This document shows positions 24,957 through 36,789 of a DNA stretch of 64,000 bases, piece after piece. Position 1 is the stretch's first letter; each line of letters starts with the position of its first letter. This stretch comes from Trametopsis cervina (taxonomy: Eukaryota; Basidiomycota; Agaricomycetes; Polyporales; Irpicaceae). Below the pieces are notes generated by a model. The model worked only from the letters and a program-made list of their open reading frames with translations. It was not told the DNA's origin and ran no database searches. Position numbers and translations under genes: made by a program. The DNA is taken from NCBI GenBank assembly GCA_022385755.1, contig MU278354.1:760805-824804 (forward strand). Direction: 5' to 3'.

Positions 24957-25519
24957 TTAGAGAGCGTCCCATAGTGAACCTATTCGAGCACCGCTATCCG
25001 AAAGTAGACGGCGGGTGCGGAAATTATCGGGCTTGACATTGCCATCCAACGGATGGACACACGCTCGCATATTCGTACACGTATTTTTACGACGGAAGTA
25101 CACATGGTACTGAGACCGTCCATCCTGAAGGAGACAATGCGGTTAGTTGAATGGAGAGGAGCAGTCACAACAATAGTCACCCACCTTTGTCTGTTCTGGC
25201 GTCGCTATTTGTCTTACAATTCCGTTATACCACGTTTTGCGGATACGGATCCAGACTTTGTCTCCGATCTACGAAACCAACAAAGTCATTGTCAGTAAAT
25301 ACTAGTCACTGTGGCACGGGCGCCTCCGCCGATGCTGTGGCCCTCCGGACTTACTCTGAATCCTCTGTCGACGGGTTCATGTAACTCAGAATATTCATCA
25401 TCATACTCTGAGTCATATCCCTCGTCCGAGTACTCATCAGTCTCGTCACTCTGCTCAGGCGTTGTGGGACGACCATGCCACAAGCCGGGGACGAACGGGC
25501 GCTGTTTAGCAGCGTGCAT
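24957..25519 (-). CDS. Unknown small protein, acidic N-terminus and Tudor/SH3-like block
   Basis: Three exons, 25519-25310, 25268-25185 and 25124-24957, sum to 462 nt and 153 residues with no leftover base, so the model is solid. Residues about 24-45 are Asp/Glu/Ser/Tyr rich (SDETDEYSDEGYDSEYDDEY). The second half, GDKVWIRIRKTWYNGIVRQI then YHVYFRRKN, resembles a barrel fold such as Tudor or Agenet, but I cannot name a family. A TATA box lies 162 bp upstream of the ATG. It is convergent with M1 copy B. Confidence 0.68.
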
Positions 25520-25680
25520 GGCTTTATTAGTTGGGTACGGGTACGGTCAGCTGCGGAGAGAGGTAGGTGTTTGACCGAGGCGACGTCGATGACTCGGTGG
25601 TGGTAGCTGGTTTGAGGATTAGTTGAAATGGGCGGAGGAGACGATCCGTTGACAAGGAGAGAGGGGGAGGAGTAGTCGGC

Positions 25681-25687
25681 TTTTATA
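25681..25687 (-). promoter_or_regulatory. TATA box of the small acidic-protein gene
   Basis: TATAAAA on the minus strand, 162 bp before the ATG at 25519, with an ordinary non-coding leader between. Confidence 0.45.
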
Positions 25688-25917
25688 CCTAGCCTTTATT
25701 CTTCCCAGTGGCCAATAGCAACGTGACTGGTACTGGGAACCTTGGCCACATCTCGCAATCAGATCTGTCGGCAAATTGCGCAAGGGCGCCCGTCAGCCGA
25801 ATGTATTTCAACAGTGCGTCACCATCTTTTGTTGTTCTTCCGCATAAGAGTGACTGGCAGTATTGCACACAAAGTAACAATTGACTTGGGAAGAAGGCAT
25901 GCTACGGCCTTGAGTCT

Positions 25918-26450
25918 CTAGAAAACATAGCCGTCCTCAGCTTGCTGAAGGGCAAAAGAACGCCTTGTGGCGCGCATGTGAGGATATACTGCGGAGTCAG
26001 ACATGCGTAACGCCGTACCACAATAATGCTCACCTATGAATACTGCTCTGAGTCTTGCTACACTGACTGATCCTATCTGAAACCAGGACAATAAAGTCAG
26101 CGGAAACATAGCCGTCTTAGGGAGATACTGCCCATGACCATACCTGGTACGTCGGCTCAACCTACCTGCTGTATATGGATCTCCAGGCGTAGCCATCTGT
26201 ATCGCATACGTCGGATTGACCTATACGCCACCCTGAAGCAGCGTAGCTGTTGCGGTCGTGGTCTCACTTCACAACAGCGACTCATGGGCTCAACGCCACA
26301 GATAGGAGGCTGGCAAAGATGGGGACGCGAGTGCTGCGGCCGCGCCGGCTGAAAATGAGGCCCCACCTGCGGCGTGCGTAGTTCAGCATAATCGTCAGGA
26401 AATAGCAGTGCGCACAGGAATATCGCATATATAGATATCCTGCGAGACAA
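25918..26450 (-). pseudogene. Possible remnant of a DUF6533-like membrane protein gene
   Basis: On the minus strand, one frame reads CYFLTIMLNYARRRWGLIFS and VPIFASLLSVALSP (about 26430-26290) before a stop. A later block reads VSVARLRAVFI, then VYPHMRATRRSF to the stop at 25918. The order (short LT-x-L..R.W segment, hydrophobic helix, then an LRxxA-type segment) resembles basidiomycete DUF6533 seven-helix proteins. No splice plan joins the blocks cleanly, so I treat it as decayed or misread. The match is by eye only. Confidence 0.25.
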
Positions 26451-26522
26451 ACCGGAGAGTAATGTCGAAGACCAGGTATTCATACAATAATTCAATATCA
26501 TACAGTCGTGAATGCATAGACG

Positions 26523-28217
26523 ACTATGCGCCCTCAGCACCTATTTGCGGAAAGGTTCGTTTAGACCATGGTATGACAAACGAGATTCAACACGCACCAG
26601 AATCCTTCGTCCACTCGTCGTGTTTTCTAATATCTTCCGCAGTGACCGTCGGACGCGTGCTGTCTAGTGACTTGAGGAAGTCATTAACCTTCAAAGGAGG
26701 CTCCAGCAGCTCGTCACTCTCGATAGTTGACCACGACATCTCCTGCGCCACAGGATCGCCTGGCGAGCACGGTGTCCACTTTGTCTTTCCATTGTCATCG
26801 ACTTGCTTGAAATGGGTGGCGGACAGAACCTTTCGTATTGGCTGCATCAGGGCATCGCGCACAACGGTCGAAATATCAGACCCAGAATAGCTAGAAGAAT
26901 CACTGCTTAATGAGTGCGAAGTCGAAGCCATACTGAACCTTACGAACCCTTCGGTTTTCTCCGCCAGCGTTCTGTAGTCTTTCGGCGATAGTTGGCATGG
27001 GGTATCGCCAACGTGAAGTATGAACATCTGCTTCCGGGCTTCGACACCTGGTAGCGGGATGTATATTCGCTTCTCAAACCTACATCAAAGTTCAACGGGT
27101 GTTCGATGACGACAACGCGGAAGCGCGGTACTGACCGACGTTTGATAGCGTTGTCAAGTTGCCATGGGATGTTAGTGGCGCCGAGCACCAAGACACCCGT
27201 GTCATCGTGCCCCACGCCGTTCATTTGCACTAGGAACTCTGTCTTGATACGCCTTGAACCTTCCGATTCGGCGTCACTACGCGAGCTGGCAAGGGAGTCG
27301 ATCTCGTCAACGAAGATAATGGCTGGTTTATTCTCGCGCGCCATTTCGAAGAGTTGTCTCACGAGCCTAAGGGAAAGCGTGTTATGAGTCCCGTAGAGTG
27401 ATTGCACAGAGTACTGACCTTTCAGAGTCACCTTGCCACTTGCTCACAAGGTCACTCGAACTGACACTGAAGAACGTGCCCTTCGCCTCCGTGGCCACCG
27501 CCTTTGCAAGGTACGACTTACCCGTACCAGGAGGCCCGTATAACAGTATTCCCCGCCACGGAGTCCGCTTGCCCGTGAACAGATGTGGGAACTTGATAGG
27601 AAGGATAACGGCCTCCTTCAACGACTCCTTCGCGGCCTCGAGACCTGCAACATCGTCCCACTTCACGTTCGGCTTATCACTGATGATAGCACTTGCGAGT
27701 CCAGCGCGCAACTTCTTAACCTCCGGATCCGTATCGTCGTCATCGCCCTTTCTGAGTTGGGTTGTGCAAGGTGTGAGCGATCAGGAACGGAGTGAAAGGT
27801 GAACAGACGTACTTGGCCCCCTTCCCCCCTACACCACCATTCGACATTCCATTGGCACCTATGGCTCGCTTCGCCTGTTTGTCGTCGGCTTGTTGTATGT
27901 AGCCTTTCAGTGTCTCCGCGCGCGCGATGTACTCCTCAGCCTTAGTGACAATGAGAGCCTTCGACTTCTCGTTCTTCTCATCTATGTCGCGTCTTAGCCA
28001 GATCCCAAAGCAATGTTCACTGCATTGCAACCTACATTTCAGAGCCAGCATAAAGTAATCCAATGCATTGGAATATTGTTTGTAGGCCTCAGCATAGTTC
28101 TGTTTCGTATCCTCCGCGATTGCGGTCTTCACAATGTCGATCGCGCGCTGTGAGCCGTGGTTTAGCTTGAATACATGCTGCTCGTCGCGTGATACGCACA
28201 TCGAGGTTCTGAGACAT
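26523..28217 (-). CDS. VPS4: Vps4 AAA ATPase (ESCRT disassembly)
   Basis: The first exon is only 18 nt (MSQNLD, 28217-28200) and splices to [20 protein letters not shown], the start of the MIT domain ([16 protein letters not shown]). After a linker with GDDDDTDPE come the AAA parts: [10 protein letters not shown], Walker A GPPGTGKS, the pore loop segment KWQGDSE, Walker [11 protein letters not shown], sensor GATNIPW and arginine-finger region [22 protein letters not shown] is restored by a GTTCGT donor near 26945. The last exon reads DSG spliced to GAEGA-like residues and the stop at 26523-26525. Vps4 strips ESCRT-III from membranes in multivesicular body formation and cytokinesis. Confidence 0.93.
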
Positions 28218-28465
28218 GGTTCAGAGATGGTGAGCGCAGCCGGAGGAGGACAAGGAGATCTGGGTACGTAAGCGCCCGTATGCGCAGGTTCGCAGGTTCG
28301 CAGGCGCCTTTCGCCTGCCAGGCACTGACCGCAGTGCGGCCTTTCCTCAAAGATTATCACGAACTGCGTCATTGTCAAACGAGTAAATCAAAAATGCATC
28401 TTATTCTATCTAACAACATTATCGTGACTAGGCCATGAGCGTACGCATTTGCGCGTCGAGCTTCA

Positions 28466-29052
28466 CTATAGGCATTCACTGACACAACTTCCCTGAGGAC
28501 AGGTGCAAGCACCTTTCAATGCGGTGTCAAACTCTGCCTCTGTGATTTCGCTCGACTCGGAGGTGTCGTCGATTGGAACCCTGTAGCAGCTGTAAATATG
28601 GGAGGTGTAGGCGAGTTTCTGGCAGTAGTAATCATTGCTGCAACATCTCGTTAGACACTCATAGCACATCGAGGGATATAGGAACTAACTTAATACGATA
28701 GACAAGTAGATAATTCTGCACGCTACTAGAGCGCTCCCGTACGTATTGTACGACCTTATTTAGCCCCTGAGAGAAGGCAGATAAGTACAGTACCTTGAGC
28801 GACCGATACATAGCGTCACGTACGGGATCATTCTGCAAGCTTCCGCTGGGATCTTCTGGGTCATCCTTTATAATCTTGCAGAGAATGCGTTGACAAATCT
28901 TCTGCTCCGGTTGGCCTTCAGGAGGGGACCATAAGGTACAGCTACTTTCAGAGAAAATGGAAGTCTTCCATACGCTTCAGCCCTAGCCCAAACCCAAAGA
29001 TAACTTCGATACGACCCACATATTTCCGCGCAAAGATACTTGCTTGGCTCAT
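28466..29052 (-). CDS. Unknown protein with a Cys cluster at the C-terminus
   Basis: Three exons can be joined. MSQASIFARKYVGRIEVIFG ends in a 58 nt intron, the second reads QKICQRILCKIIKDDPEDP and LYLSAFSQGLNKVVQYVRER, and the third NDYYCQKLAYTSHIYSCYRV, ending in ACTCPQGSCVSECL. There is no signal peptide or membrane helix. A TATA-like box lies about 78 bp before the ATG, which supports a real transcript. I do not recognise a family. Confidence 0.5.
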
Positions 29053-29774
29053 CTTGTCGTAGATGATTACAAGAGGCCAGGGTTACGAGGGAAGGTGGTC
29101 ATGAGCCATTGCGCTTGTTAGCCAGGCCAATTTATACGCGGATGAGTCCCTCTTTCAATGTGGCCCACAAGCCCTAACACAACCTCCGCAACCCTGAAAA
29201 GCAGAAAAGTGGATATTGTGGCCAAAACTCTGTGGCGGTTGAACATGAAGATCGGGCGGAGGGTACCTTCAAGCATGAGAGTAGATGCTCTGGGTTAGGA
29301 CCATAAACGCCACAATAAAGCTACAGAAAGCAACGCTGCAGTCAATACCACTGTTACACTCCTAAGGTCATAGCACTTACAGTACCTTCACCAGCGGACA
29401 CGGCCGTTGGCCACAACACCGGATCATCGCAACCATGGCCGACTCAGACTGTGACACCGTGACGATCTGATAGAATCGGGCGTCTACGCTTTCCAGTAAT
29501 CTAATCAGAGCGCTGATGCGCCATTCGTGATGGCATGATCGCCGGGCGTGTCTCTGCACACGCTGTTGCCCACGTTCACCAGGAACTGTGATCCAAAACA
29601 CAAAGTTAGCCTCGTCGTGCTCTTTGCATGAGCCATCTCCTCAGTCATATAATGTTGTTCCCCGGCGGGTGCCAGGGGCAAGGAGTATCGCATCACCATC
29701 CGGAAACTTACAGGACATAAAACCATCATGCAGCTGCTGATGCACGCCTGCTCATCGCAGTTGTACTCCCCCAG
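29053..29774. other. Divergent intergenic region before the P450 gene
   Basis: About 720 bp between two starts on opposite strands. Short frames on the minus strand (29377-29729) show no motif. Confidence 0.4.
29130..29136 (-). promoter_or_regulatory. TATA-like box before the Cys-cluster gene
   Basis: TATAAAT on the minus strand, 78 bp before the ATG at 29052. Confidence 0.4.
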
Positions 29775-31362
29775 ATGCCTCTCCTCCCTTCGTTCGGAGC
29801 TGCCTTTGAGCAGACTGCGCTAGCGGTGCTCGTCGCGCTGCTGTGCGGCTTTTCATCCCTCGTGTGGAAGGTGTTCCGCTGTCCCGCAGAACTGCGCCAT
29901 TTACCGCGCGTACCAGTCCTTCCAACCCTCATAAGCTTCCTATCAGGAGAGACGGAAGACCTTCGTATCAAGCGTTTACTGCTGCCTACTGCAAGGCGGC
30001 ACAATTCAAAGCTCGTCGCAATATGGGCTCTTGGGCAGTGGTATGTCCATGTTCTAGACCATAAGGTGTGTACATTCTGCTACCGTACGATCCCCCAAGA
30101 GAGCTAAGCCACTTTACAGCTCGCGAGAGAGCTCATGGACAACAAAACGATAACAAAGATGCAGCCCCCCACGGGTATGATGTTCTGGCGACTCACAGGG
30201 ACGGAGAATATCTTCTTCTCGGACGGCGACGTCTGGAAGAACCAAGCCCAAGCCGTCCGCGGCGTCCTGCACCAGAACGTTCCCATCGAGACATTCGTCA
30301 GCCTCATGCATAAAGTCATCGCCGCCCTCGGAGACGGCGGCAGAGTGCGCTGGAGCAGTTTTTCGCACCGTTACACGCTCGATGTTGTCGGACATGCCGT
30401 CTTCGGACACGACTTCGAGTCGATCGAGCACCCAGACAACTCGGTCGTCAGCAAGTACCAACATGTAATGACCGAAGTTTCTCAGCCTCTTTATGTCGGC
30501 TTCCCCATTTTCGAGAGGTGGCTCCCGCGGACGGACCTTGCCAGGAGAGTCGACGAGCTGCGCGAATGGTTCCGTCAGCTTCTCGAGCATAAGAGAGAGA
30601 ATCCGGGGAAAGATTTCGTCTCGCACATGCTGGCGCAGCCTCCCATGACAGACGTCCAGTACTTGGATAACATCATCACCATGTTCATGGCTGGCCATGT
30701 ACGTCTTCTTGATATCCTTTCCAAAATCGGCGAGTTGTTAACAGCGACGGTAGGACACAACCGCCGGTGCACTCTCCAGCGTGATATACTACCTCTCCAA
30801 ACACCCCGAGTACCAAGCCCGCGCCCGTGCCGAAGCCCTCTCCGCCCTCCAAACCGACAAACCAAGCGACTTCGACGCCATCTCCTCCATCACGACCGAG
30901 CAATTCCAGTCGATGCCGTTCCTGAACGCATGCATCCGCGAGTCGATGCGGCTCAACGGCTCCTCCGTCTCGACGATCCCGCGCATCTCGTCCGCGCACG
31001 TCCAGCTCGGCGAGTGGGTCATCCCGCCGCACGTCCCTATCGCGCTCAACATGTACGGCATACTGCACAACGATGATGTCTTCGCCGACACGACGTGGCA
31101 GTTCCGTCCTGACCGATGGCTCGAGAGCCAGAGCGAGGAGATCAACGCGGGCTGGATACCGTTCAGCCTGGGTCATCGTCGATGCCCCGCGATGAACTTC
31201 TCGCTGTACGAACAGCGGACAGTGCTGGCGATGATGTTGTGCAAGTACGAGTGGTCCCTCCCTGCGGACTCGATTCACAGCAAAGACGTCAAGAATGCGT
31301 TCTCGACGTTCGCGCTGAACCTTCCGGAGGATCTAGATATCGACTTGCGTCGATTGGTGTAG
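29775..31362 (+). CDS. Cytochrome P450 monooxygenase
   Basis: Three exons, 29775-30065, 30120-30698 and 30754-31362, give 492 residues, a normal microsomal P450 length. The N-terminus has a membrane anchor (TALAVLVALLCGFSSLVWKV). The I-helix AGH is spliced to DTTAG, the K-helix has ESMR (ExxR), the meander has FRPDRW and the heme loop reads FSLGHRRCPA with the cysteine ligand. All catalytic parts are present, so the enzyme should be active on an unknown substrate with an ER reductase. I cannot assign a CYP family. Neighbours give no biosynthetic context. Confidence 0.93.
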
Positions 31363-33115
31363 ATGCTTGCACCTTGGTTCGAGCTGATATGATTGGTTTT
31401 ATGGAGTATGCTTTCTCGTTTGGAACGATAATATGTATACCTAGATAATCCTGTGTGTAAATAAGAGCTTGTGGAACTAGTATTAAACTCTTGTGAAATA
31501 TGCGTCACGAGTGCACGAACAAATACGCTCGCCGCGCGAGACTCCGGATATGTGACTATCGATGCCATGCTGACGAGCGAGAATGAGTAAAGCTTTGTGT
31601 CTCAGCCCAGTACTGTCTTCAGGTTACAGTCCATCATACTGCTACAAGTCGAGGTTTGGGAAGGGTTGATGTGTAAAATTGATGGGCAATCATTGTGAAG
31701 GCCATTGGGTCGACCTCAGTAGATTGCAGCAGATAAATGTTAACAGACGCTCAGACGCAGTGAGTTGGCTCTCTGACAGTCCTGGGCTGTCCGATCCATT
31801 CGCGTATGGAAGCTTGGCAAGAAAACGACCATCGTAATTGCAGTTGACAGCACTAACCACGCGTTCGCGAGTCTGTCCCGAGTTCGCCCTGGCTAACCAC
31901 TCGATCATCAGCAGAGGTACATACAATGTCGCACCGGGCATCGCACACAACGCTTTTGCTCTTATCTGAGGCGATGACCCACGCATGCTTAGATGATATG
32001 CTTTGTAAAGCGGGATGGGTTTCTTCAACAGCAGCCGCGAGCTGGTATAGAATCTGACATCAGTAGCTGGTAGCATAGCCACGCATTCCATGTGGGTAGC
32101 TCTGCAGATCTAAGGGGGAGATGCCGAATATTAAATTTGGTTTGTGCGGCTAGAATCGTCCGAAAGGAGTGGTGACGGGTGGTAGAATGCACAAACCTGC
32201 CGTCAACTCTTGTGGGTGTAGGCCAGTTTTGCGCTGACTGTGTCTGAGTTGCTGCGGCGATGTGAAATATTTGGTCAATATGAGTCTTCGGTCAGAGTAT
32301 GAATGGGCACTCTAGACTCACACGGCCACTCAGTCGATATTTCGAAAGGCGTGTAACGCTCGTCAAGCCGAAGCTGTGCGTGGTGAGATGCATAGCTCTT
32401 CTAACCCTCCAGCTTAATTGCTTCGAGAGACATAGCCAAAAGTGCTATAAGGGTGAGTCAACGAGCGCTGCTATATGTGCGTCAAAGTATGAGCAGAAAG
32501 GTGGGGTCTTCCATTCTCTGAGTGGCGAATGCTCACCATACTGGGAGAAGGGTGTTCTATTTCCAATACCGCGTGGTTGGAAGCACCTCCAGTGGGCGTG
32601 GACTCCTCTGGGCAGTCTTCATGGATGCGAGTACCACAAGGCTCGAAGCTTGCACGCATCACTTGAGCGACATATTCCGACTGTCGCCCGGGAGACACCT
32701 GCGATATTCGCTCCCAACAAACAAACAAAGGACAGCTAGTTGTCAGGTTGACGCATCCAGACTATCTGTCATGTTCCGCCCGACGCATGCTGCACACACC
32801 GCTGAGCCTATCGTAGCTTATCATCAGAGGTCTGTTCGTACTTTCTGCAGATGACGGTGGTGCTGGTGAAATTGACGCGAGAGGGGAGGGCGCTTGTGTA
32901 CTTACTGCCAGCGTCACGTGTCAGATGGTGTCGAGCGGGAACAGACATGATGATCATAGAGCTTGTCCGATGACAACGATAATCCTCGAGTCTTGAAGTG
33001 CCCAGCACAATAACCATACGGTTTCTGACTGACGGATACTGCTAGAAGGTGTATACAATGCAAACTCGGAGGCCGGGTATGGCGTTCTCGGGCAGAAATG
33101 GGTAGTATGCACATT

Positions 33116-33213
33116 CATCAGGAAACAGGAAACCGTCTACGGGCGCTGTGTGACACTGTGTAGCGCTGCGTAGCTGCTGGTAGCTCGTGTAGCACCATTC
33201 CTGTTTCCTGATG
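33116..33213. repeat. 15 bp perfect inverted repeat, 68 bp spacer
   Basis: The left arm CATCAGGAAACAGGA (33116-33130) is the exact reverse complement of the right arm at 33199-33213. The spacer has GTAGC/GTAGCT words repeated four times. It could be a small hairpin element or MITE relic; no target-site duplication is evident. Confidence 0.6.
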
Positions 33214-33695
33214 TTGCACACCCGTAGCGTTCGCCCGCCGATTTCCAGGTCGTGTGCAACGATCAGGAATGCTCTGTCGGAAGGTAAGAACAACGACGCA
33301 CAATCTCGTGGCACTCCGTACTGATCCTGCAACAAACACGGGCTACAGGCCAGCGACGGGAATCAGGACTACATCATCCCCGGTGCACAGCGACACGCAT
33401 CTCGCAATGTCGGTAGAGCCCCACCCCGCTCGGTGCTCTTCTCCATATGCTGCAGGAAGCGGTTCAAAATGTCTTGGCTGTTTGCAGCCAGATGTGACCA
33501 GCACGGGTCAGTTCTTATCTTGCTGATCCCTTGTGAGGCATTGACTTCTTTCTCCGTGATTAGTGTTGTCACCACACGACGGATTAACACTGTAGAGACC
33601 GTGCACATGGCATCGCGAGCTTGGCATCCACACCTCACCGAGGACGCACTTCTCCAGAATTATTGCAACATTACTCGACGGTACGCTCGACGACG

Positions 33696-33703
33696 TATAA
33701 AAG
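33696..33703 (+). promoter_or_regulatory. TATA box of the fungalysin gene
   Basis: TATAAAAG at 106 bp before the ATG, followed by a CT-rich leader, the usual shape of strong fungal promoters for secreted enzymes. Confidence 0.65.
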
Positions 33704-33808
33704 GATAGGGTATGCCTGCAGAGACAGACCGGACAGCTCCTCTTCTCGAGACAGCCTCCTAGTGTTCTCTGCCTTTCTCGCAGCTCACTCACACGACCAC
33801 CGTTCAAG

Positions 33809-36142
33809 ATGTTCTCTCGCAAGTTCTTCGCGTCTGTACTTCTCGCCATCGCCTGCGCCTCCTCGGCGGTCGCTGTACCTTTCCCCATTGGCTCCAAGCA
33901 CGCGACTCACGCGACTCGCGAGTTCAATGGTCTCAAGGTTGTGAGCTTCCACCCCGAGACTAAGTATGAGGTGAGTAGATACGGCATACGGAAACTTGCC
34001 GCCCTCGTACTCATTGCGCGCCACACCAGACATTCGAAACCGGCATCGATCACCCTCTTAGCAAGCGTGCTACCGAAGACCTTGAGGACGCCTCAGTCTC
34101 CGCAGTCCACGCTCGCCTCGGCCTGAACCAGGACCAAGTCGCCTACAAGTCCGGCTTCTCTGGTGAGGCCGCTCACCACGGCTACGTCCGCCAGCTTGTC
34201 GTATGTCCATTCCGCATTCTCATGTATACGAACGGCAAAGTAACCTTTCCCCCCAGAACGGCATCCCCGTCGCAAACGCTGTCGCCAACGTTGCGTTCAA
34301 CCAAGACAACAAGCTCGTCGCCTTCGGAAACAGCTTCGTCAAGCCCGCTAAGGTCGCAGCTGCCACGCCCTCCATCTCTGTTGAGCAGGCCATCTCCAAG
34401 GCTGAGAACGCTCTCGGCGGCAAGTACAATGACTGGCCCGCCACTCTCGAATACGTCGCTCGCGAGGACGGCTCTTTGAGCCTCGCACACGTCGTCCAGG
34501 TCCGCGATGAGGCCAAGAGCCTGTGGGTTGAGGCCTTCGTCGACGCCCACAACGGCGACGTCATCCACCTCACAGACTTCGTCAACAAGGCTTCGGTATG
34601 TCCTATCACAATATCTGGCTAATGCAGCACGCTGATCGTTCGACTGTAGTACTTCGTCCTCCCGATCCAGAAAGAATACCCCACCGATGGCTTGCAGCTC
34701 GTTGCGGACCCCCAGGACACCACGGCCTCTCCCAGTGGCTGGCACGATTCCGGATCCACTCTCACCACCTCGTAAGTTCTCACTCAGTCTCCTCTTGAAC
34801 AACGTATATTCATTGTCTACATCCAGCGGAAACAATGCTGTTGCGTACAAGGGTTCGCAATCGTCGACTGCTTCCCAGTCCTCCGCCAACACGTTCGATT
34901 ACGAGCCCAACCTGTCCGCTGCCCCGACTACCACCGTGAACGCGAACGCTGCCCGTGTCAACGCCTTCTACGTCGTCAACTCCATCCACGACATCACGTA
35001 CAAGTACGGCTTCACCGAGTCGGCCTTCAAGTAAGCAACGATGCCACCCTACAGCCATTTGTTCTATGCTGACGCTACTGTATAGCTTCCAGAACAACAA
35101 CAACGGAAAGGGTGGAAAGGGCAACGACCGCGTCACGATCGCCGTCCAGAGCACCGCCGGCGTCGACAACGCCGACTTCTCTACGCCCCCTGATGGCCAG
35201 AGCGGACACATGAACATGTACCTCTGGGACCAGAGCAGCCCCGTACGTCGACTCTCTCATAGCCTCCGTCTTCATCAGATACTAAAACCTTCATACAGGA
35301 GCGCGACGGTGCCCTCGAGAATGACATCGTCTCCCACGAGAACACGCACGGTCTCTCCAACCGTCTCACCGGCGGTGGTACCGGCCGTTGCTTGCAAGCC
35401 ACCGAGGCCGGTGGAATGGGTGAGGGCTGGTCGGACGCTTTCGCTGAGTACGTGCACACCATTCATTCACACTTCCACCGCAATGCTAACCCTGTGCGAT
35501 TAGCTGGGTCGAGCAGAAGACGAGCACTGTCGCCGACTTCACCATGGGCCAGTGGGCCGCCAACGAGCCTGCAGGAATCCGCTCGCACCCGTACTCCACC
35601 AACGCGAAGACCAACCCGCTGACCTACGCCAGCATCGGTAACCTCCAGGAAGTTCACGGTGAGTATCTACGATGTCTAAGTCTAGGACGGCTGAGCTGAT
35701 GGTCGTCTTGCATAGATATCGGTGAATCTTGGGCCAACATCCTCCACAACGTCTACGCTGCTCTCGTCGCCGCTCACGGCTACTCTACCACCGCCAGGAC
35801 TGACCCTACGTGAGTACACTGCTCTGCCTCCCTGTTACCCTGCTGACGATGTTCTTTGTTGTAGTGGTACTCAGGGCAACGTCGTCTACCTTCACCTGTT
35901 CGTCGACTCCCTCGCTCTCCAGCCCTGCAACCCCACTTGTACGTCCCTTCGCACTCCTCTCTCTTCCTTCTCACTGACACCGCATAACAGTCCTCACCGC
36001 CCGTGACGCCTGGATCCAGGCAGACGCCAACCGCTACGCCGGTGCCAACAAGTGTATCCTCTGGAACGCGTTCGCCAGCCGCGGTCTCGGCTCCAAGGCC
36101 GCGAACCACAAGGACGACCACACCGTCCCCGCTGGCTGCTAA
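33809..36142 (+). CDS. Fungalysin, extracellular metalloprotease (M36)
   Basis: Eleven exons sum to 1779 nt and 592 residues. A signal peptide ([18 protein letters not shown]) is followed by a propeptide (FTP-type region with [15 protein letters not shown]). The mature domain has the zinc site [16 protein letters not shown] (HExxH) and [12 protein letters not shown] with the third ligand. The C-terminus ends in [15 protein letters not shown] and GC, typical of M36. The enzyme should be secreted as a zymogen and mature by removal of the propeptide. It digests external protein. All catalytic residues are present and the TATA box suggests strong, regulated expression. Confidence 0.95.
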
Positions 36143-36789
36143 ACGACTCCAGCGGCTCTGGAAACGTCTGTCACGCACGCCTGGGATGTCGGGCGAACGA
36201 ATGGGAAAACGTGTCTCACGAACACTTCTTGGAATGTAGCATGACTCGGATGAATTGGATGTAGTAGTAGTACTCACGCTTACGCGCACTCGACGGCCTG
36301 GACGATTCTGTACTTACTTCTTTTGCAGTGATATCTTTATCTTTTTGTTATTCATTTTTTGCCTCATATACTGTCGGAATCCCTGAGTTGTGTGAAATGA
36401 CTGCTAGTGAACTCCAACTAGTGAAGGTAGTAGCGTGGAGTGGCGTTAGGGACAACGCTTTATTTGCTGGTGTTAGGATCCAACGGTCCAGCCTAACAAG
36501 CACAAATAGTATGCGACGACGCCCTCATTCTAGGAACATGTCAAGGGAAGCTGGGATCTTCCGCTGGTGCTTCTTAATATGCAGAGGAGGGATGCCGAGT
36601 CATACGAAGCGGTGCAAATCAAATCGGATGCACTAGTAGATACATATTGCATTTGGCGGGAATTACAGAATCGATAGGACGGATCTGATTAAGGCGATGC
36701 TATCGCTACAATGTTGAGAGTCGACGAATCTATGCTACAGTGACCGTGAATCTATGCTACAGAATCCTTGAATCCAGAAATCGCCACGA
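36143..36789. other. Convergent intergenic region
   Basis: About 650 bp between two stop codons on opposite strands. No gene seen. Confidence 0.45.

Larger units (their letters stand above)
31363..33808. other. 2.4 kb intergenic region with an inverted repeat
   Basis: Several frames of 85-146 codons occur, none with a domain. The right end holds the fungalysin promoter (TATA box and CT-rich leader). A perfect 15 bp inverted repeat lies at 33116-33213. Confidence 0.45.

Noticed and set aside
33042..33335. 97-codon minus-strand frame spanning the inverted repeat.
   Set aside because: Reads smoothly but has no start context, introns or known domain; the repeat arms lie inside it, which fits non-coding DNA better.
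29775..36142. P450 and fungalysin as part of a secondary-metabolite cluster.
   Set aside because: No polyketide synthase, NRPS, terpene synthase, transporter or regulator nearby; the two genes are 2.4 kb apart and functionally unrelated.
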